Positions 1 to 7,459 are shown, counted from the first letter of the stretch. The stretch is 35,189 nucleotides of DNA from Acidobacteriota bacterium (GCA_021323895.1 JAJPKD010000192.1:1-35189); one strand, 5' to 3'. Notes: a model not told the origin generated them from the sequence alone. A program made the numbers and translations.

Positions 1-686
1 GAGACGGGCTGGTAGCCCCAGTAGTTCTTCAGCCCCGCAGGCGCGTCCTGTTCGTCGAATTGAAAGACGGGCATCAACTCGACCGCAGTGACGCCGAGTT
101 TCTGGAGGTACGGAATGTTTTCAATCAAACCGGCGTAGGTGCCACGCCTATCTGGAGCAAGACCGGAACTCGGGTGGCGCGTGAATCCGCCCACGTGCAT
201 TTCATAAATGACGGTCCTTGACCATCGGTGACGGAGCGGCGCATCGCCTTCCCAATCGAATTTGCCGTGGTCAACCACCACGCTTTTCATCGCTGCGGCG
301 GTGTTCTCTCCCGGTGCGCTGGCGGCGCGGCGGCTGTAAGTTGCGGGCACTACAACGCTCTTGCCGTATGGATCGAGAAGAACTTTGCTGGGATCGAAAC
401 GAAAGCCTCTTCCGGGATCGTAGGGGCCGTTGACGCGGTAGCCGTAAATCTGTCCCGCCTGCAGTCCGGGGACAAACACGTGCCAGTAGAAATACGTTCG
501 GTTCTTCGTTGGATCGAGCGAGATCGTGCGCGCCGGGTGTGAATCGTCGGCGCCGTCGAAGAGAAGCAATTCGACCGCCGTAGCGTTTTTGGAATAGACG
601 CTGAAATTCACGCCGTCCGCCTGGCGCGTGGCTCCGAGCGGAAAGCTCTTTCCTTCCACCACACCAACATCCGCCGACTGGCTCAT
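1..686 (-). CDS. glgX: Glycogen debranching enzyme GlgX / isoamylase-type GH13 (partial, N-terminal part)
   Basis: The first 228 codons are present; the 3' end lies beyond the left edge. The product should hydrolyse alpha-1,6 branches left after phosphorylase has shortened glycogen. Translation gives an N-terminal CBM48-like beta-sandwich (about residues 10-110, with GATRQADGVNFSVYSKNA and YGYRVNGPYDPGRGFRFDP). The start of the GH13 barrel follows, with YEMHVGGFT near residue 160, then VTAVELMPV and NYWGYQP, as in GlgX/TreX proteins. The ATG at 684-686 lies 4 nt after the phosphorylase stop, so the two are almost certainly co-transcribed and probably translationally coupled. The catalytic residues are outside the window, so activity cannot be judged. 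A maltooligosyltrehalose-type relative is less likely because the CBM48 and YEMHVGGFT spacing fits GlgX. Confidence 0.88.
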   Translation of the reverse strand, partial: MSQSADVGVVEGKSFPLGATRQADGVNFSVYSKNATAVELLLFDGADDSHPARTISLDPTKNRTYFYWHVFVPGLQAGQIYGYRVNGPYDPGRGFRFDPSKVLLDPYGKSVVVPATYSRRAASAPGENTAAAMKSVVVDHGKFDWEGDAPLRHRWSRTVIYEMHVGGFTRHPSSGLAPDRRGTYAGLIENIPYLQKLGVTAVELMPVFQFDEQDAPAGLKNYWGYQPV

Positions 687-690
687 CGCT

Positions 691-3219
691 TCACCGCTGC
701 CACAGGATCTGCGGCGCTTCGAGCGGAATGATGGCCTCCGGGTTGTCTGCGATTACGCGCGCCGTGTAATCCGAAGCGGAGCGCCTCGCGGGTATGCGCA
801 CGCTGTAGAGACAGGTGCCCCCGCTTGACGCTTCCTTGTTCTCGACATTCATGACGTGGCGCTCAACAGGACCGCCCGGCAACGCATCCGCGTAGACCTC
901 GACCTTTACAGAGTCTGGCGAAAGCTCACCGAGATTTACTTGCAGTTGAAACTGATGCTGTCCATCGTTTGTCTCAACTAGCATCTCGCCGATTCGCAAA
1001 TCGGGCCAACGTTCAGCGAGATCCCTTTGCCAATTGATGATGCGCGCGGAAGGCGCGCCATTCTCATGCGAACGGTCGTGGTACATCGACGCGGCGCGCA
1101 AATAATATTTCTCAGTGTACTCGCGCACTGCGCGGTCGGCTGAGTACTGCGGCGTGAGACGCGCCATGCTCTCACGCACATGCGAAATCCATCCGACCGG
1201 AAGCCCGCGCGAATCGCGGTAGTAGAACAGCGGGATGATCTCGTCTTCCAGTTTGGCGTAGAGCGCTTCCGCTTCGGCAGCATCGGACTGTGTATCATCG
1301 AGCTGCTCTTTGCGAATAGCCCAGCCCACACCAGGCTCAAAGGCCTCGGCCCAGCAGCCATCAAGTTCGGACAAATTTATTCCGCCGTTCACGAGCACCT
1401 TCATGCCACTGGTGCCACACGCCTCCCACGGCCGTCGCGGGTTGTTAATCCAGACATCCACGCCGTGCACCATTTGCTCGGTGAGCAGCATGTCATAGTC
1501 AGGCAAGAAAACTGCATGCGGACGCACCTCAGGCCGGCGACGAATGAAGTCCGTCCATTGACGAATCAAAGCCTGACCGGGCTCATCAGCCGGATGAGCC
1601 TTACCCGCAATCAGAACCTGTACCGGACGATGCGGGTTTGTCAGGAGGCGCACCAACCTCTCTGGATCCTGCAGCAGTAGAGTGGGGCGCTTGTAAGTTG
1701 CGAAGCGGCGCGCAAAGCCGAGCGCCAAAACGTTAGGATCTAAGATGCGCGCGGCCTGGTCCACCTCTGCGGCTGGCGCGCCGGACGACGAAAGCGTCCG
1801 GGCAAGCCGGCGGCGACTGAAGTCGACCAGTTGCGCGCGCGCGTTAGATCTCATTTGCCATAGCTCTTCGTCCGACAAACCCCGCATGTGTTCGGTCGCC
1901 TGGCTCTTCGACAATCCCCTCCAGCGATCCTTGCCGCAGGCTTTCTCCCAGAGCTTGTCGGCCTCCGATGAATCCCACGTTGGCACATGCACGCCGTTCG
2001 TTACGTGGCCGATGGGCACTTCGTCCTGAGGCCAGCGGGGAAAGAACGATTGGAAAAGACCACGACTCACGTCCCCATGCAATCGGCTTACGCCGTTGAC
2101 CGCGCCGCTCCCGCGCAGCGCGAGATAAGCCATATTGAATTGTTCCTGGTTATCGTCGGGATGTTCGCGTCCCAACGCCAGCACGTCGCGAAGGCTGACG
2201 TTGACAGCATCGGCGTAAAGGCCCAGATACTTCGCGACCAAATCCGACGGGAAACGATCAAAGCCGGCCGGCACTGCCGTGTGCGTGGTAAAGACGTTGC
2301 CCGCACGAGTCGCAGCGAGCGCAACTTCGAAGGGTTGCCCAGTCTCCATCATAAAAGTGCGCGCGCGTGCCAGCACCGCAAACGCCGCGTGGCCTTCGTT
2401 AAGATGACAAACTTCAGGGCGATACCCGATCTGGTTCAGCAATCGCCAACCACCGACACCCAGCACGATCTCCTGTAACAGACGCGTCTCCGGGCCGCCC
2501 CCATAAAGTTCGCTCGTGATACCGCGATGGAACGGTGGGTTCGCAGGATCGTTTGTGTCGAGCAGGTACAGCGTCGCACGGCCCACCCGTGCCTGCCAGG
2601 CGCGAACCCACACACTGTATCCCGGCAGCATGAACTTGAGACGCACCCACTCGCCATCCTTGTCCCGCACCGGCATGATTGGCAGCAGCCCCGGATCGTT
2701 GTACGGGTAGAGCGCTCGCTGCGCGCCATCCGCATCCAAAACCTGGCGAAAATATCCTCGTTGATACAACAGTCCTACGCCGACGACGGGCACACCGAGA
2801 TCGCTCGCGGCCTTTAGTTGATCCCCAGCAACATTGCCTAGACCGCCTGAGTAAATCGGCAGCGCCTCGCTCAACATGAACTCCATGCTGAAGTAGGCGA
2901 TGCAACTCAAGCGCGATTGCGCATGCTTCTGCTGAAACCAGGTGTTCGCCTGCATTTGTTCCTGCTTGGCGCGCGCAGCATCATCCACCTTGCGCCGGTA
3001 GTCCGGGTCGGACATCAATGACTTCAGCTTTTAAAGCGAGACAGTCAGCAGGACAACCCAGGGATTGTGGGTCAACTCCCAAAGTTCTGGGTCCAGTGGT
3101 TCCCACAACTCTTCCTCACCATGGCTCCACGACCAGCGCAAATTGAGCGCCAGATCGACCAGTGTGTCGAACCCGTCGACGTCGGACTTGAGCCAAATGG
3201 AGTGTGCTTGGTCGGGCAT
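691..3219 (-). pseudogene. glgP: Alpha-glucan (glycogen) phosphorylase, GT35, interrupted by an in-frame stop
   Basis: This family releases glucose-1-phosphate from glycogen using PLP. The first 62 codons (from ATG 3217-3219, with AGGAG 5 nt upstream) encode LALNLRWSWSHGEEELW and PELWELTHNPWVVLLTVSL, the usual N-terminus of the roughly 850-residue GlgP subfamily. A TAA follows at 3031-3033. The same frame then continues without any shift: KLKSLMSDPDYRRKVDD, YFSMEFMLSEALPIYSGGLG, HLNEGHAAF, and the PLP-lysine region EACGTSGMKVLVNGG (Lys near 606 of the uninterrupted frame), to TGA at 691-693. Relatives have a sense codon, often Glu, where TAA stands (TVSREKL-like). A shorter product could start at TTG 3016-3018 but would lack the N-terminus. 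A point nonsense mutation or a base-call error are both possible. The gene sits between the nucleotidyltransferase and glgX in one operon. Confidence 0.88.
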
Positions 3220-3227
3220 ATTTTCTC

Positions 3228-4223
3228 CTAGTGCACGGTCGCAAGATTTCCAAACGAGGGCATGGTCTGATGCGGCGACGATACCGGCCAGTCGAGTCGC
3301 GACGGTTTAGTACGGCGAATTTCGCGCAGCCAATCTGGTTCGATCTGATGGCGATCCAGCGTTTCAATCACGCGTTGAGGATTCCCTAAATCCGCCCAAC
3401 CTGACGCGCTGTCTTCTACAACAAGAAGATTACTCGCGTCCAGGCTCAAGACGTCCTTCGAAAAATCGATCGTGTCCATCTCATGATAGACCGTCTCCAA
3501 ATCTCCAGCCGCCAACGCATCTGAAATTACTTCCACGGCGCTTACCAGTCTGGTGCTCAACAATTCGAGAAACGCGCCGGCACGACCGAGGGTCACGAAC
3601 GTATTCCACAGCCCACCCTGCCTCATCAATTCGTGAGCTTCATGGAGCGGTGGCTTCTCGCAGAAACGATTCACGCCGAAGACAGGCGTGCCACTTCCGT
3701 TTCCTAATGGGGCACCGGGTTGGATCCACCCGTATTCGACTTCGGGCGATAGCGGTTTTGCTCCTATCAGAACGATCGATTCATTGTGTTTGGCGCTAAC
3801 TTCGATTCCTCTTCGAACTGTCGCCGCAAACGCCTCGTCATCAGTGTAGTAGTGGTCTGATGGAAACAGCCCGACGATAGCATCGCGTTCCTCGTTGCAA
3901 ACCTGTAGCAACGCCGCGATGATCGCCACGCCAGTTCCGCGATTCGCAGGCTGCTCCAGTAAACGTGAACGATCGACGTCGGCCAGTTCTGCTGTGTAGA
4001 AACTGTCGTGGCCCTTCGTAACAACGAACATTATTCGGTCGTCTGAGAATACTGGTCGTAAGCGCTCCCGCGTATGACCCAGCAAAGTTCGGCTGCCGAA
4101 AATCTTGCTGAATTGTTTTGGTCTCGCATCTCCGTCGATCTTGCGTGTCAGGCTTTGAAGCCGGCTTCCTTCCCCGCCGGCCAGCACGATTGCCCACGGC
4201 TGTTCCGCATCTTTTCTAGGCAT
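3228..4223 (-). CDS. Sugar-phosphate nucleotidyltransferase (mannose-1-phosphate guanylyltransferase-like)
   Basis: A 331-residue protein of the NTP-transferase fold that would activate a sugar-1-phosphate with an NTP in the cytoplasm. The signature loop AIVLAGGEGSRLQSLTRK is at residues 11-28, and ARPKQF at 33-38 is typical of GDP-mannose pyrophosphorylases. QPANRGTG and the metal-binding FPSDHYY follow. The C-terminal left-handed beta-helix or isomerase domain of ManC is absent, so the substrate is uncertain. The ATG at 4221-4223 is preferred over an in-frame GTG at 4251-4253: it overlaps the upstream stop as ATGA and has AGAAGG about 10 nt before it. Its TAG is part of the glgP ribosome-binding site (TAGGAG), so translation of the two is linked. 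Placement before glgP and glgX suggests a role in glucan or sugar-nucleotide turnover under the upstream sigma-54 promoter. Confidence 0.85.
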   Translation of the reverse strand: MPRKDAEQPWAIVLAGGEGSRLQSLTRKIDGDARPKQFSKIFGSRTLLGHTRERLRPVFSDDRIMFVVTKGHDSFYTAELADVDRSRLLEQPANRGTGVAIIAALLQVCNEERDAIVGLFPSDHYYTDDEAFAATVRRGIEVSAKHNESIVLIGAKPLSPEVEYGWIQPGAPLGNGSGTPVFGVNRFCEKPPLHEAHELMRQGGLWNTFVTLGRAGAFLELLSTRLVSAVEVISDALAAGDLETVYHEMDTIDFSKDVLSLDASNLLVVEDSASGWADLGNPQRVIETLDRHQIEPDWLREIRRTKPSRLDWPVSSPHQTMPSFGNLATVH

Positions 4224-4438
4224 CAAGCCCACCTTCTTTGTTCCGACAACCACTGTTGCAACAGAGCTTCACGTAGAATGACGCCGGCATCATCTTCAAA
4301 GCGCCTGAGGTGATCAGCAATTAACCACGCGCGGCGGAACCCTTGCGCGCGCAGGATCCGACGATTCCCTTGCGGCTTCCTCGGCACCGCAGGTACGTCG
4401 GCGGTCCCAAACATCTTGGTGTTGGAGTGTGCGCTCAT
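4223..4438 (-). CDS. Small hypothetical protein, 71 aa
   Basis: I do not recognise a family. The frame starts at ATG 4436-4438 with AGGTGA about 8 nt upstream, and ends in a TGA that overlaps the next ATG by the ATGA arrangement (4221-4225). That strongly suggests it is translated and coupled to the nucleotidyltransferase. The first 35 residues are polar and probably unstructured. The second half (FRRAWLIADHLRRFEDD and ILREALLQQWLSEQRRW) reads as two amphipathic helices rich in Arg, Leu and Trp. It has no signal peptide and no cysteines. It is the second gene of the sigma-54-driven operon, 24 nt after the preceding small gene. A regulatory or scaffolding role for the enzymes downstream would be a guess. 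Confidence 0.6.
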   Translation of the reverse strand: MSAHSNTKMFGTADVPAVPRKPQGNRRILRAQGFRRAWLIADHLRRFEDDAGVILREALLQQWLSEQRRWA

Positions 4439-4462
4439 AGTCTTCACCTGCCGGTTACGCTT

Positions 4463-4702
4463 TCAATGCACTCTCGCCAACCGCTGCGTTCTTTCTTCGC
4501 CGCGAATACCAATCGAGCGAATTAACGCGTGAGCCGCCGTTTGCAGTTGGGCCTTTCGCTCATGCCAGTCTGCGACCCACGTCTTTACCGTTTCCACATT
4601 TTCGCGCTCGATTTGACGATCAGTTTTAGTAGTTGGCTTAGCAGAGATGCCGTTCATGACTTTTCCTGTCCCGCGCTTTATGATTCTGATTCGTGCTTGC
4701 AT
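4463..4702 (-). CDS. Small hypothetical protein, 79 aa, first gene of the glucan operon
   Basis: No named family recognised. The start chosen is ATG 4700-4702, with GGAG 8-11 nt upstream (GGAGTGAACGACATG); a longer frame upstream has no ribosome-binding site and would reach into the promoter. The protein begins with a short basic beta-like stretch (MQARIRIIKRGTGKV), followed by a polar linker and a long charged helix (about residues 30-70, ERENVETVKTWVADWHERK and AAHALIRSIG). This looks like a small cytosolic, possibly coiled-coil protein. It is the promoter-proximal gene of the operon leading to the nucleotidyltransferase, glgP and glgX, about 45 nt after the predicted sigma-54 transcription start. 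Base composition resembles the neighbours, so recent transfer is not suggested. Confidence 0.65.
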   Translation of the reverse strand: MQARIRIIKRGTGKVMNGISAKPTTKTDRQIERENVETVKTWVADWHERKAQLQTAAHALIRSIGIRGEERTQRLARVH

Positions 4703-4757
4703 GTCGTTCACTCCATCTTGCTGACTTGGCGTCGAATGCCGGTTCGACCTGAGTAAT

Positions 4758-4774
4758 AGCAACCGCCTTGCCAC
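4758..4774 (-). promoter_or_regulatory. Sigma-54 (-24/-12) promoter of the glucan operon
   Basis: On the minus strand the sequence reads TGGCAA-GGCGG-TTGCT, which matches the TGGCAC-N5-TTGCw consensus with the invariant GG and GC correctly spaced. The predicted transcription start is near 4747, about 45 nt before the ATG at 4702. A tandem operator-like element lies about 100 nt upstream (4869-4902), the usual place for an enhancer-binding protein. Confidence 0.72.
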
Positions 4775-4868
4775 GAAGCGTTAGCCTCGACTCGGTCTTA
4801 CTTCGCATAGATTCTTAACAAAGAACGTGATTTTCGGATTTCGCTGCGATGCAGAAGTAAAGTGGGAG

Positions 4869-4902
4869 TTCGTAATTCTCTGAAGACTTCGTGATATTAC
4901 GA
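4869..4902. promoter_or_regulatory. Operator-like element, copy 1 (putative enhancer-binding-protein site)
   Basis: Two half-elements, CGTAATTCTC and CGTGATATTACG, are about 19-20 nt apart, so they face the same side of the helix. The right one is nearly palindromic (TCGTgATATtACGA). The left half is shared base for base with copy 2 (GTAATTCTCTGA). It lies between the end of the htrA-like gene and the sigma-54 promoter at 4758-4774. Confidence 0.6.
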
Positions 4903-4919
4903 GTCGTAGTTTCGACAAT

Positions 4920-5990
4920 TCACTGTTCAATGGTCGTCGTCAGCCTTATCACCTTGCCTGCGCGCAAGACTTTCAGAACAACCGGGTCTCCCGGCTTGAG
5001 GCTGGAGATGCTATTGAAGATGCGGTCGTAGTTATCACCTCGTGCGAGCGCGACCGATTCAACTGCCGTTGGTGCGCTAACATCAAGATCGTTGACACTT
5101 AGGATTACGTCGCCGCCGAGCAGCACCTCTGTGCCCTGAATTGTTACCTGAAAGGTCCCACCGTTCATCCCAAGGCGCGAGCCGAACGATCCCTCGCCGA
5201 TACGTTGGACCAGAAAGCCGGAGGGCTGAGGCAGGTTCAACGCCTTGGCAAAGTCTCCAGTCACTAAGACCCCATCGATGCCCGACCAAAACGGCTTGCG
5301 GTCCAGCAGGAATCGCTTCGCCGTATTCGAAGCGGTGGCGAATGCTAAACCTTCTGAGCCCCCTGATTGGCTCATGATCGTGGTAACTATTCCCACTACC
5401 TGACCGTTCATATCGAACATGGGACTTCCGGAGTTGCCGCCGTTTACTGCCGCATCGGTTTGGAGAAACTCGATATATGGCTGAGGCTCGCCGTCTTTAT
5501 CAACTTGGCGCCGCCCGCTCACGTGACCTGCGGTTAAGGTTTGGCTGATGCCATAAGGCGCGCCGATTACAAATATCTGATCGCCGACTTCCACCTTGGT
5601 AGAATCGCCCAGAGCCACCGGGCTGATGCCTTTTGGCAGTTCTTGCAGTTGCAGCAAAGCGACATCGGCTCGCACGTCAGACGTAATTACGCGCGCGATG
5701 CTGTTCTGGCCGTCGGGGAATTCCACGAGAGCCGCATCGGCGGTCTGCACCACGTGCGCGGCCGTCAACACTTTGCCGTCGTTTGAAATGAGGACTCCCG
5801 AGCCGAGGCCATCAACGATAGACATCACCTGTCCGGGCTTGGGCGCGAGATCGACCCTTTTGGTCCTGACGGTTACAACCGATTGATTGACTTTGCGAAA
5901 GGCCTCCCGAAGCTGTTGGGCAGGTGCAGCGGTATATATGGCCATCATTAGCAAGCTTGCTAAGAACATTAGTCCAGTTCTAGTTTTCAT
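4920..5990 (-). CDS. HtrA/DegP-like periplasmic serine protease (S1C) with PDZ domain
   Basis: A 356-residue exported protease expected to degrade or refold misfolded envelope proteins. It has an N-terminal signal peptide (residues 1-24, cleavage likely after APA). The trypsin-like domain carries a full triad: His79 in TAAHVV, Asp109 in RADVALLQL and Ser187 in NGGNSGSP. A C-terminal PDZ domain spans about 245-350 (GSFGSRLGMNGG, LLGGDVILSVNDLDV, LKPGDPVVLKVLRAGK). Family members are usually 350-480 residues, so this is a one-PDZ, DegS-like length, but the signal peptide looks cleavable. The start at ATG 5988-5990 has AGGAGG 10 nt upstream. A sigma-54 promoter (6046-6062) and operator copy 2 lie upstream, so it appears to be a single-gene unit controlled like its neighbours, fitting an envelope-stress function. 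Confidence 0.92.
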   Translation of the reverse strand: MKTRTGLMFLASLLMMAIYTAAPAQQLREAFRKVNQSVVTVRTKRVDLAPKPGQVMSIVDGLGSGVLISNDGKVLTAAHVVQTADAALVEFPDGQNSIARVITSDVRADVALLQLQELPKGISPVALGDSTKVEVGDQIFVIGAPYGISQTLTAGHVSGRRQVDKDGEPQPYIEFLQTDAAVNGGNSGSPMFDMNGQVVGIVTTIMSQSGGSEGLAFATASNTAKRFLLDRKPFWSGIDGVLVTGDFAKALNLPQPSGFLVQRIGEGSFGSRLGMNGGTFQVTIQGTEVLLGGDVILSVNDLDVSAPTAVESVALARGDNYDRIFNSISSLKPGDPVVLKVLRAGKVIRLTTTIEQ

Positions 5991-6045
5991 CGTTCATCAG
6001 CCTCCTCACAATTTGCCGTGCGTCGACGGCGCGCAAGGACTGAAG

Positions 6046-6062
6046 CGCAACAAGCGTTCCAA
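6046..6062 (-). promoter_or_regulatory. Sigma-54 promoter of the htrA-like gene
   Basis: The minus strand reads TTGGAAC-GCTTG-TTGCG, with GG and GC at the correct -24/-12 spacing and one deviation in the TGGCAC box. The predicted start near 6035 gives a leader of about 45 nt to the ATG at 5990. Operator copy 2 is about 150-200 nt upstream. Confidence 0.68.
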
Positions 6063-6214
6063 GCTTTAGTCAGCTCACCCACAACGCAATAACGGAAAGA
6101 CCCGAAGTTCCAATCGCCAGCCAAAGCCCAGAAAAACTACGAGTTCTCGTCGTTGCGCGGTCGGGCTAGCGCGGTCAGTCGGTATTCAGTTGTGGTTGCA
6201 CAGGCAGAGAAGGA

Positions 6215-6250
6215 ATTCGTAATTCTCTGATGACCTTCGTGAAATTATGA
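6215..6250. promoter_or_regulatory. Operator-like element, copy 2
   Basis: It starts with TTCGTAATTCTCTGA, identical to copy 1 except that the following bases are TGACC rather than AGAC. It ends with CTTCGTGAAATTATGA, close to copy 3 (CTTCGTGAAATCACGA). It lies between the STAS gene stop (6282) and the sigma-54 promoter of the protease. The length and two-part layout match copies 1 and 3. Confidence 0.6.
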
Positions 6251-6281
6251 TGCTTCCGATGGTTGATTGCGGCTTGGGAGG

Positions 6282-6581
6282 TCACTCTTGGCGGGGCTTG
6301 ATAGAGGTGGCGCCATTGCCGGCTTCCTGTTCAATCCAGCGCTTCACCCAGGAAGGAAGATGGCAGAGCTTGATTTTCCTCGATTGAGCGACGCGGAGAA
6401 ATTCCATCGCCGATCGATCTACGAAGGTAACATTCATCAGGTCGAGTGCGTGTGTCTTCGATCCGTTACCATTCTGGCCCACTGCCTTCTCAACTTCAGG
6501 AACATACTCACTGGTGAAATGGCCGCTAAGGCTTACTCTCACAATCTCGGGATTTTCGTTTTCTTGCGTAATCTTCAACAT
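6282..6581 (-). CDS. STAS-domain protein (anti-sigma-factor-antagonist-like)
   Basis: A 99-residue single-domain protein. The core ALDLMNVTFVDRSAMEFLRVA (residues 45-65) matches the STAS fold of SpoIIAA/RsbV proteins. Ser57 is in the position of the serine phosphorylated by anti-sigma kinases (usual motif VDSSGL; here VDRSAM, so the Gly after Ser is Ala). The tail KLCHLPSWVKRWIEQE is more hydrophobic than in typical antagonists, so a partner other than a sigma-factor kinase is possible. The start at ATG 6579-6581 has GAGGAG 10 nt upstream. A sigma-54 promoter 40-55 nt before the start and the shared regulatory segment place it in the same control network as the protease and the glucan operon. 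No partner kinase or phosphatase is encoded in this window. Confidence 0.8.
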   Translation of the reverse strand: MLKITQENENPEIVRVSLSGHFTSEYVPEVEKAVGQNGNGSKTHALDLMNVTFVDRSAMEFLRVAQSRKIKLCHLPSWVKRWIEQEAGNGATSIKPRQE

Positions 6582-6619
6582 CTTTTTAGCACTCCTCGCA
6601 TGTCATCAAGAGGCTAATG

Positions 6620-6636
6620 GGCACGTCGTGTGCCAT
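6620..6636 (-). promoter_or_regulatory. Sigma-54 promoter of the STAS gene
   Basis: The minus strand reads TGGCAC-ACGAC-GTGCC: a perfect -24 box and a -12 box with one mismatch but the invariant GC retained. The predicted start near 6609 leaves a 28-nt leader that contains the GAGGAG ribosome-binding site. The nearest operator copy (6997-7032) is about 400 nt upstream, farther than for the other promoters. Confidence 0.6.
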
Positions 6637-6639
6637 GGC

Positions 6640-6996
6640 AGTTGCGAATTTCATTTCCGAATCCGCCTTCGTCGTTGTCAAGAATTTACTGATTAATCGC
6701 TTATTGCTCGGCCGGGCAACTGATGCTCCAACTCCTGCTCCAACGTGATAAAGCGATGAAAACTTATCAGGCGGACGCTCAGCAAAAAGAAAATGAATCT
6801 CCGATAAAAAGTTAGTCCCATTGGGTTACCCCCGTTTCTTGTCCCCTCCAAAGCGATTGAGCAATACGCATTCCAGGTTAGGTGATCGAAATCGGCAACA
6901 GGATCGAGAAACACTTCAGTAGGATCAAAAGCGGAATTGAACACGCGGAGAACCGCTCAAAGCCTTAAGGAAACGATTTGACGCAAGGCGTTACCC
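6640..6996. other. Gene-poor spacer between STAS promoter and operator copy 3
   Basis: I see no convincing gene in this stretch. An 83-codon open frame on the minus strand (6693-6944) lacks a ribosome-binding site, has an unusual composition and resembles no family I know. No terminator or riboswitch fold was recognised. It separates two divergent sigma-54 promoters and may simply be a long regulatory spacer. Confidence 0.4.
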
Positions 6997-7032
6997 GGCT
7001 GTGATATCACGGTGAGCTTCGTGAAATCACGA
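6997..7032. promoter_or_regulatory. Operator-like element, copy 3 (two clear palindromes)
   Basis: The clearest copy: GTGATATCAC (7001-7010, a perfect palindrome) and TCGTGAAATCACGA (arms TCGTGA/TCACGA). The repeats are exactly 20 nt apart, two helical turns. It lies about 70-100 nt upstream of the plus-strand sigma-54 promoter at 7100-7116, the classical enhancer distance. Confidence 0.68.
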
Positions 7033-7099
7033 TATGGATCTCCGTCTGGTAAATCACCGTGTTCTGTGTCTGCAAACAGGATCTTCGGCTTGAACTTGG

Positions 7100-7116
7100 A
7101 TGGCATCGGGGTTGCT
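7100..7116 (+). promoter_or_regulatory. Sigma-54 promoter of the zinc-ribbon gene
   Basis: The plus strand reads TGGCAT-CGGGG-TTGCT, with the GG and GC elements in exact register. The predicted start near 7127 precedes the zinc-ribbon frame. With operator copy 3 just upstream, this is the best-formed enhancer-promoter pair in the window. Confidence 0.7.
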
Positions 7117-7193
7117 CGTCACTTCTGCCAGGCGAGTAAGGACGCCCGTTAGTTTGAGAGATTGAAAACTTTAATGACAGTTAATGCAGCGAC

Positions 7194-7432
7194 TTGGAGG
7201 GTCAAATCCACAATCAGAGCGTTGATCGGTCACCCATACCGCTCGCGAGGTTCATGACCCGTATCTGCGGAGGCTGGCACGTCCCCATGGGCTGGCCCAT
7301 TACTGCGGGCGGTCAAACGTATCGCGCGTGTTTGGATTGCCGTGCTCGTCGTCGCTCGACTCGGACACTTGGACCACGGATGGCCCATTCTACTTCCAAC
7401 AGCGACCAAATGGATGTCATCTGATAACGTAA
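7194..7432 (+). pseudogene. Small zinc-ribbon protein gene with a one-base frameshift
   Basis: The frame encodes ICGGWHVPMGWPITAGGQTYRACLDCRARRR. This is a CxxxH...CxxC metal-binding pattern of a kind of short protein I associate with Acidobacteriota, where ARR is followed by FD and an aromatic tail. After codon 7353-7355 (CGC) the frame drifts into low-quality sequence and stops at 7424. In the +1 frame the expected tail appears at once (FDSDTWTTDGPFYFQQ...) and runs to TAA at 7430-7432. One base, most simply a T after 7355, therefore seems to be missing. The start is uncertain: TTG 7194 or ATG 7254 (GAGG 3 nt upstream). It is transcribed from the sigma-54 promoter at 7100-7116. The function of the family is unknown to me; zinc binding is inferred from the Cys/His spacing. 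A sequencing error is a real alternative. Confidence 0.6.
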
Positions 7433-7459
7433 AGATGGGGCCAAGATGGGGCCTTACGT
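7427..7459. repeat. 11-bp tandem repeat inside a short inverted repeat
   Basis: AAGATGGGGCC occurs twice in direct succession (7432-7442, 7443-7453), flanked by ACGTAA and TTACGT. The GGCC segments and flanks can pair, so it could act as a hairpin just after the zinc-ribbon stop. No T-tract follows, so a terminator role is weak. Confidence 0.4.

Noticed and set aside
6693-6944. 83-codon open frame on the minus strand between the STAS promoter and operator copy 3
   Set aside because: It has no ribosome-binding site, no family resemblance and an unusual residue mix. It lies in a region better explained as regulatory spacer.
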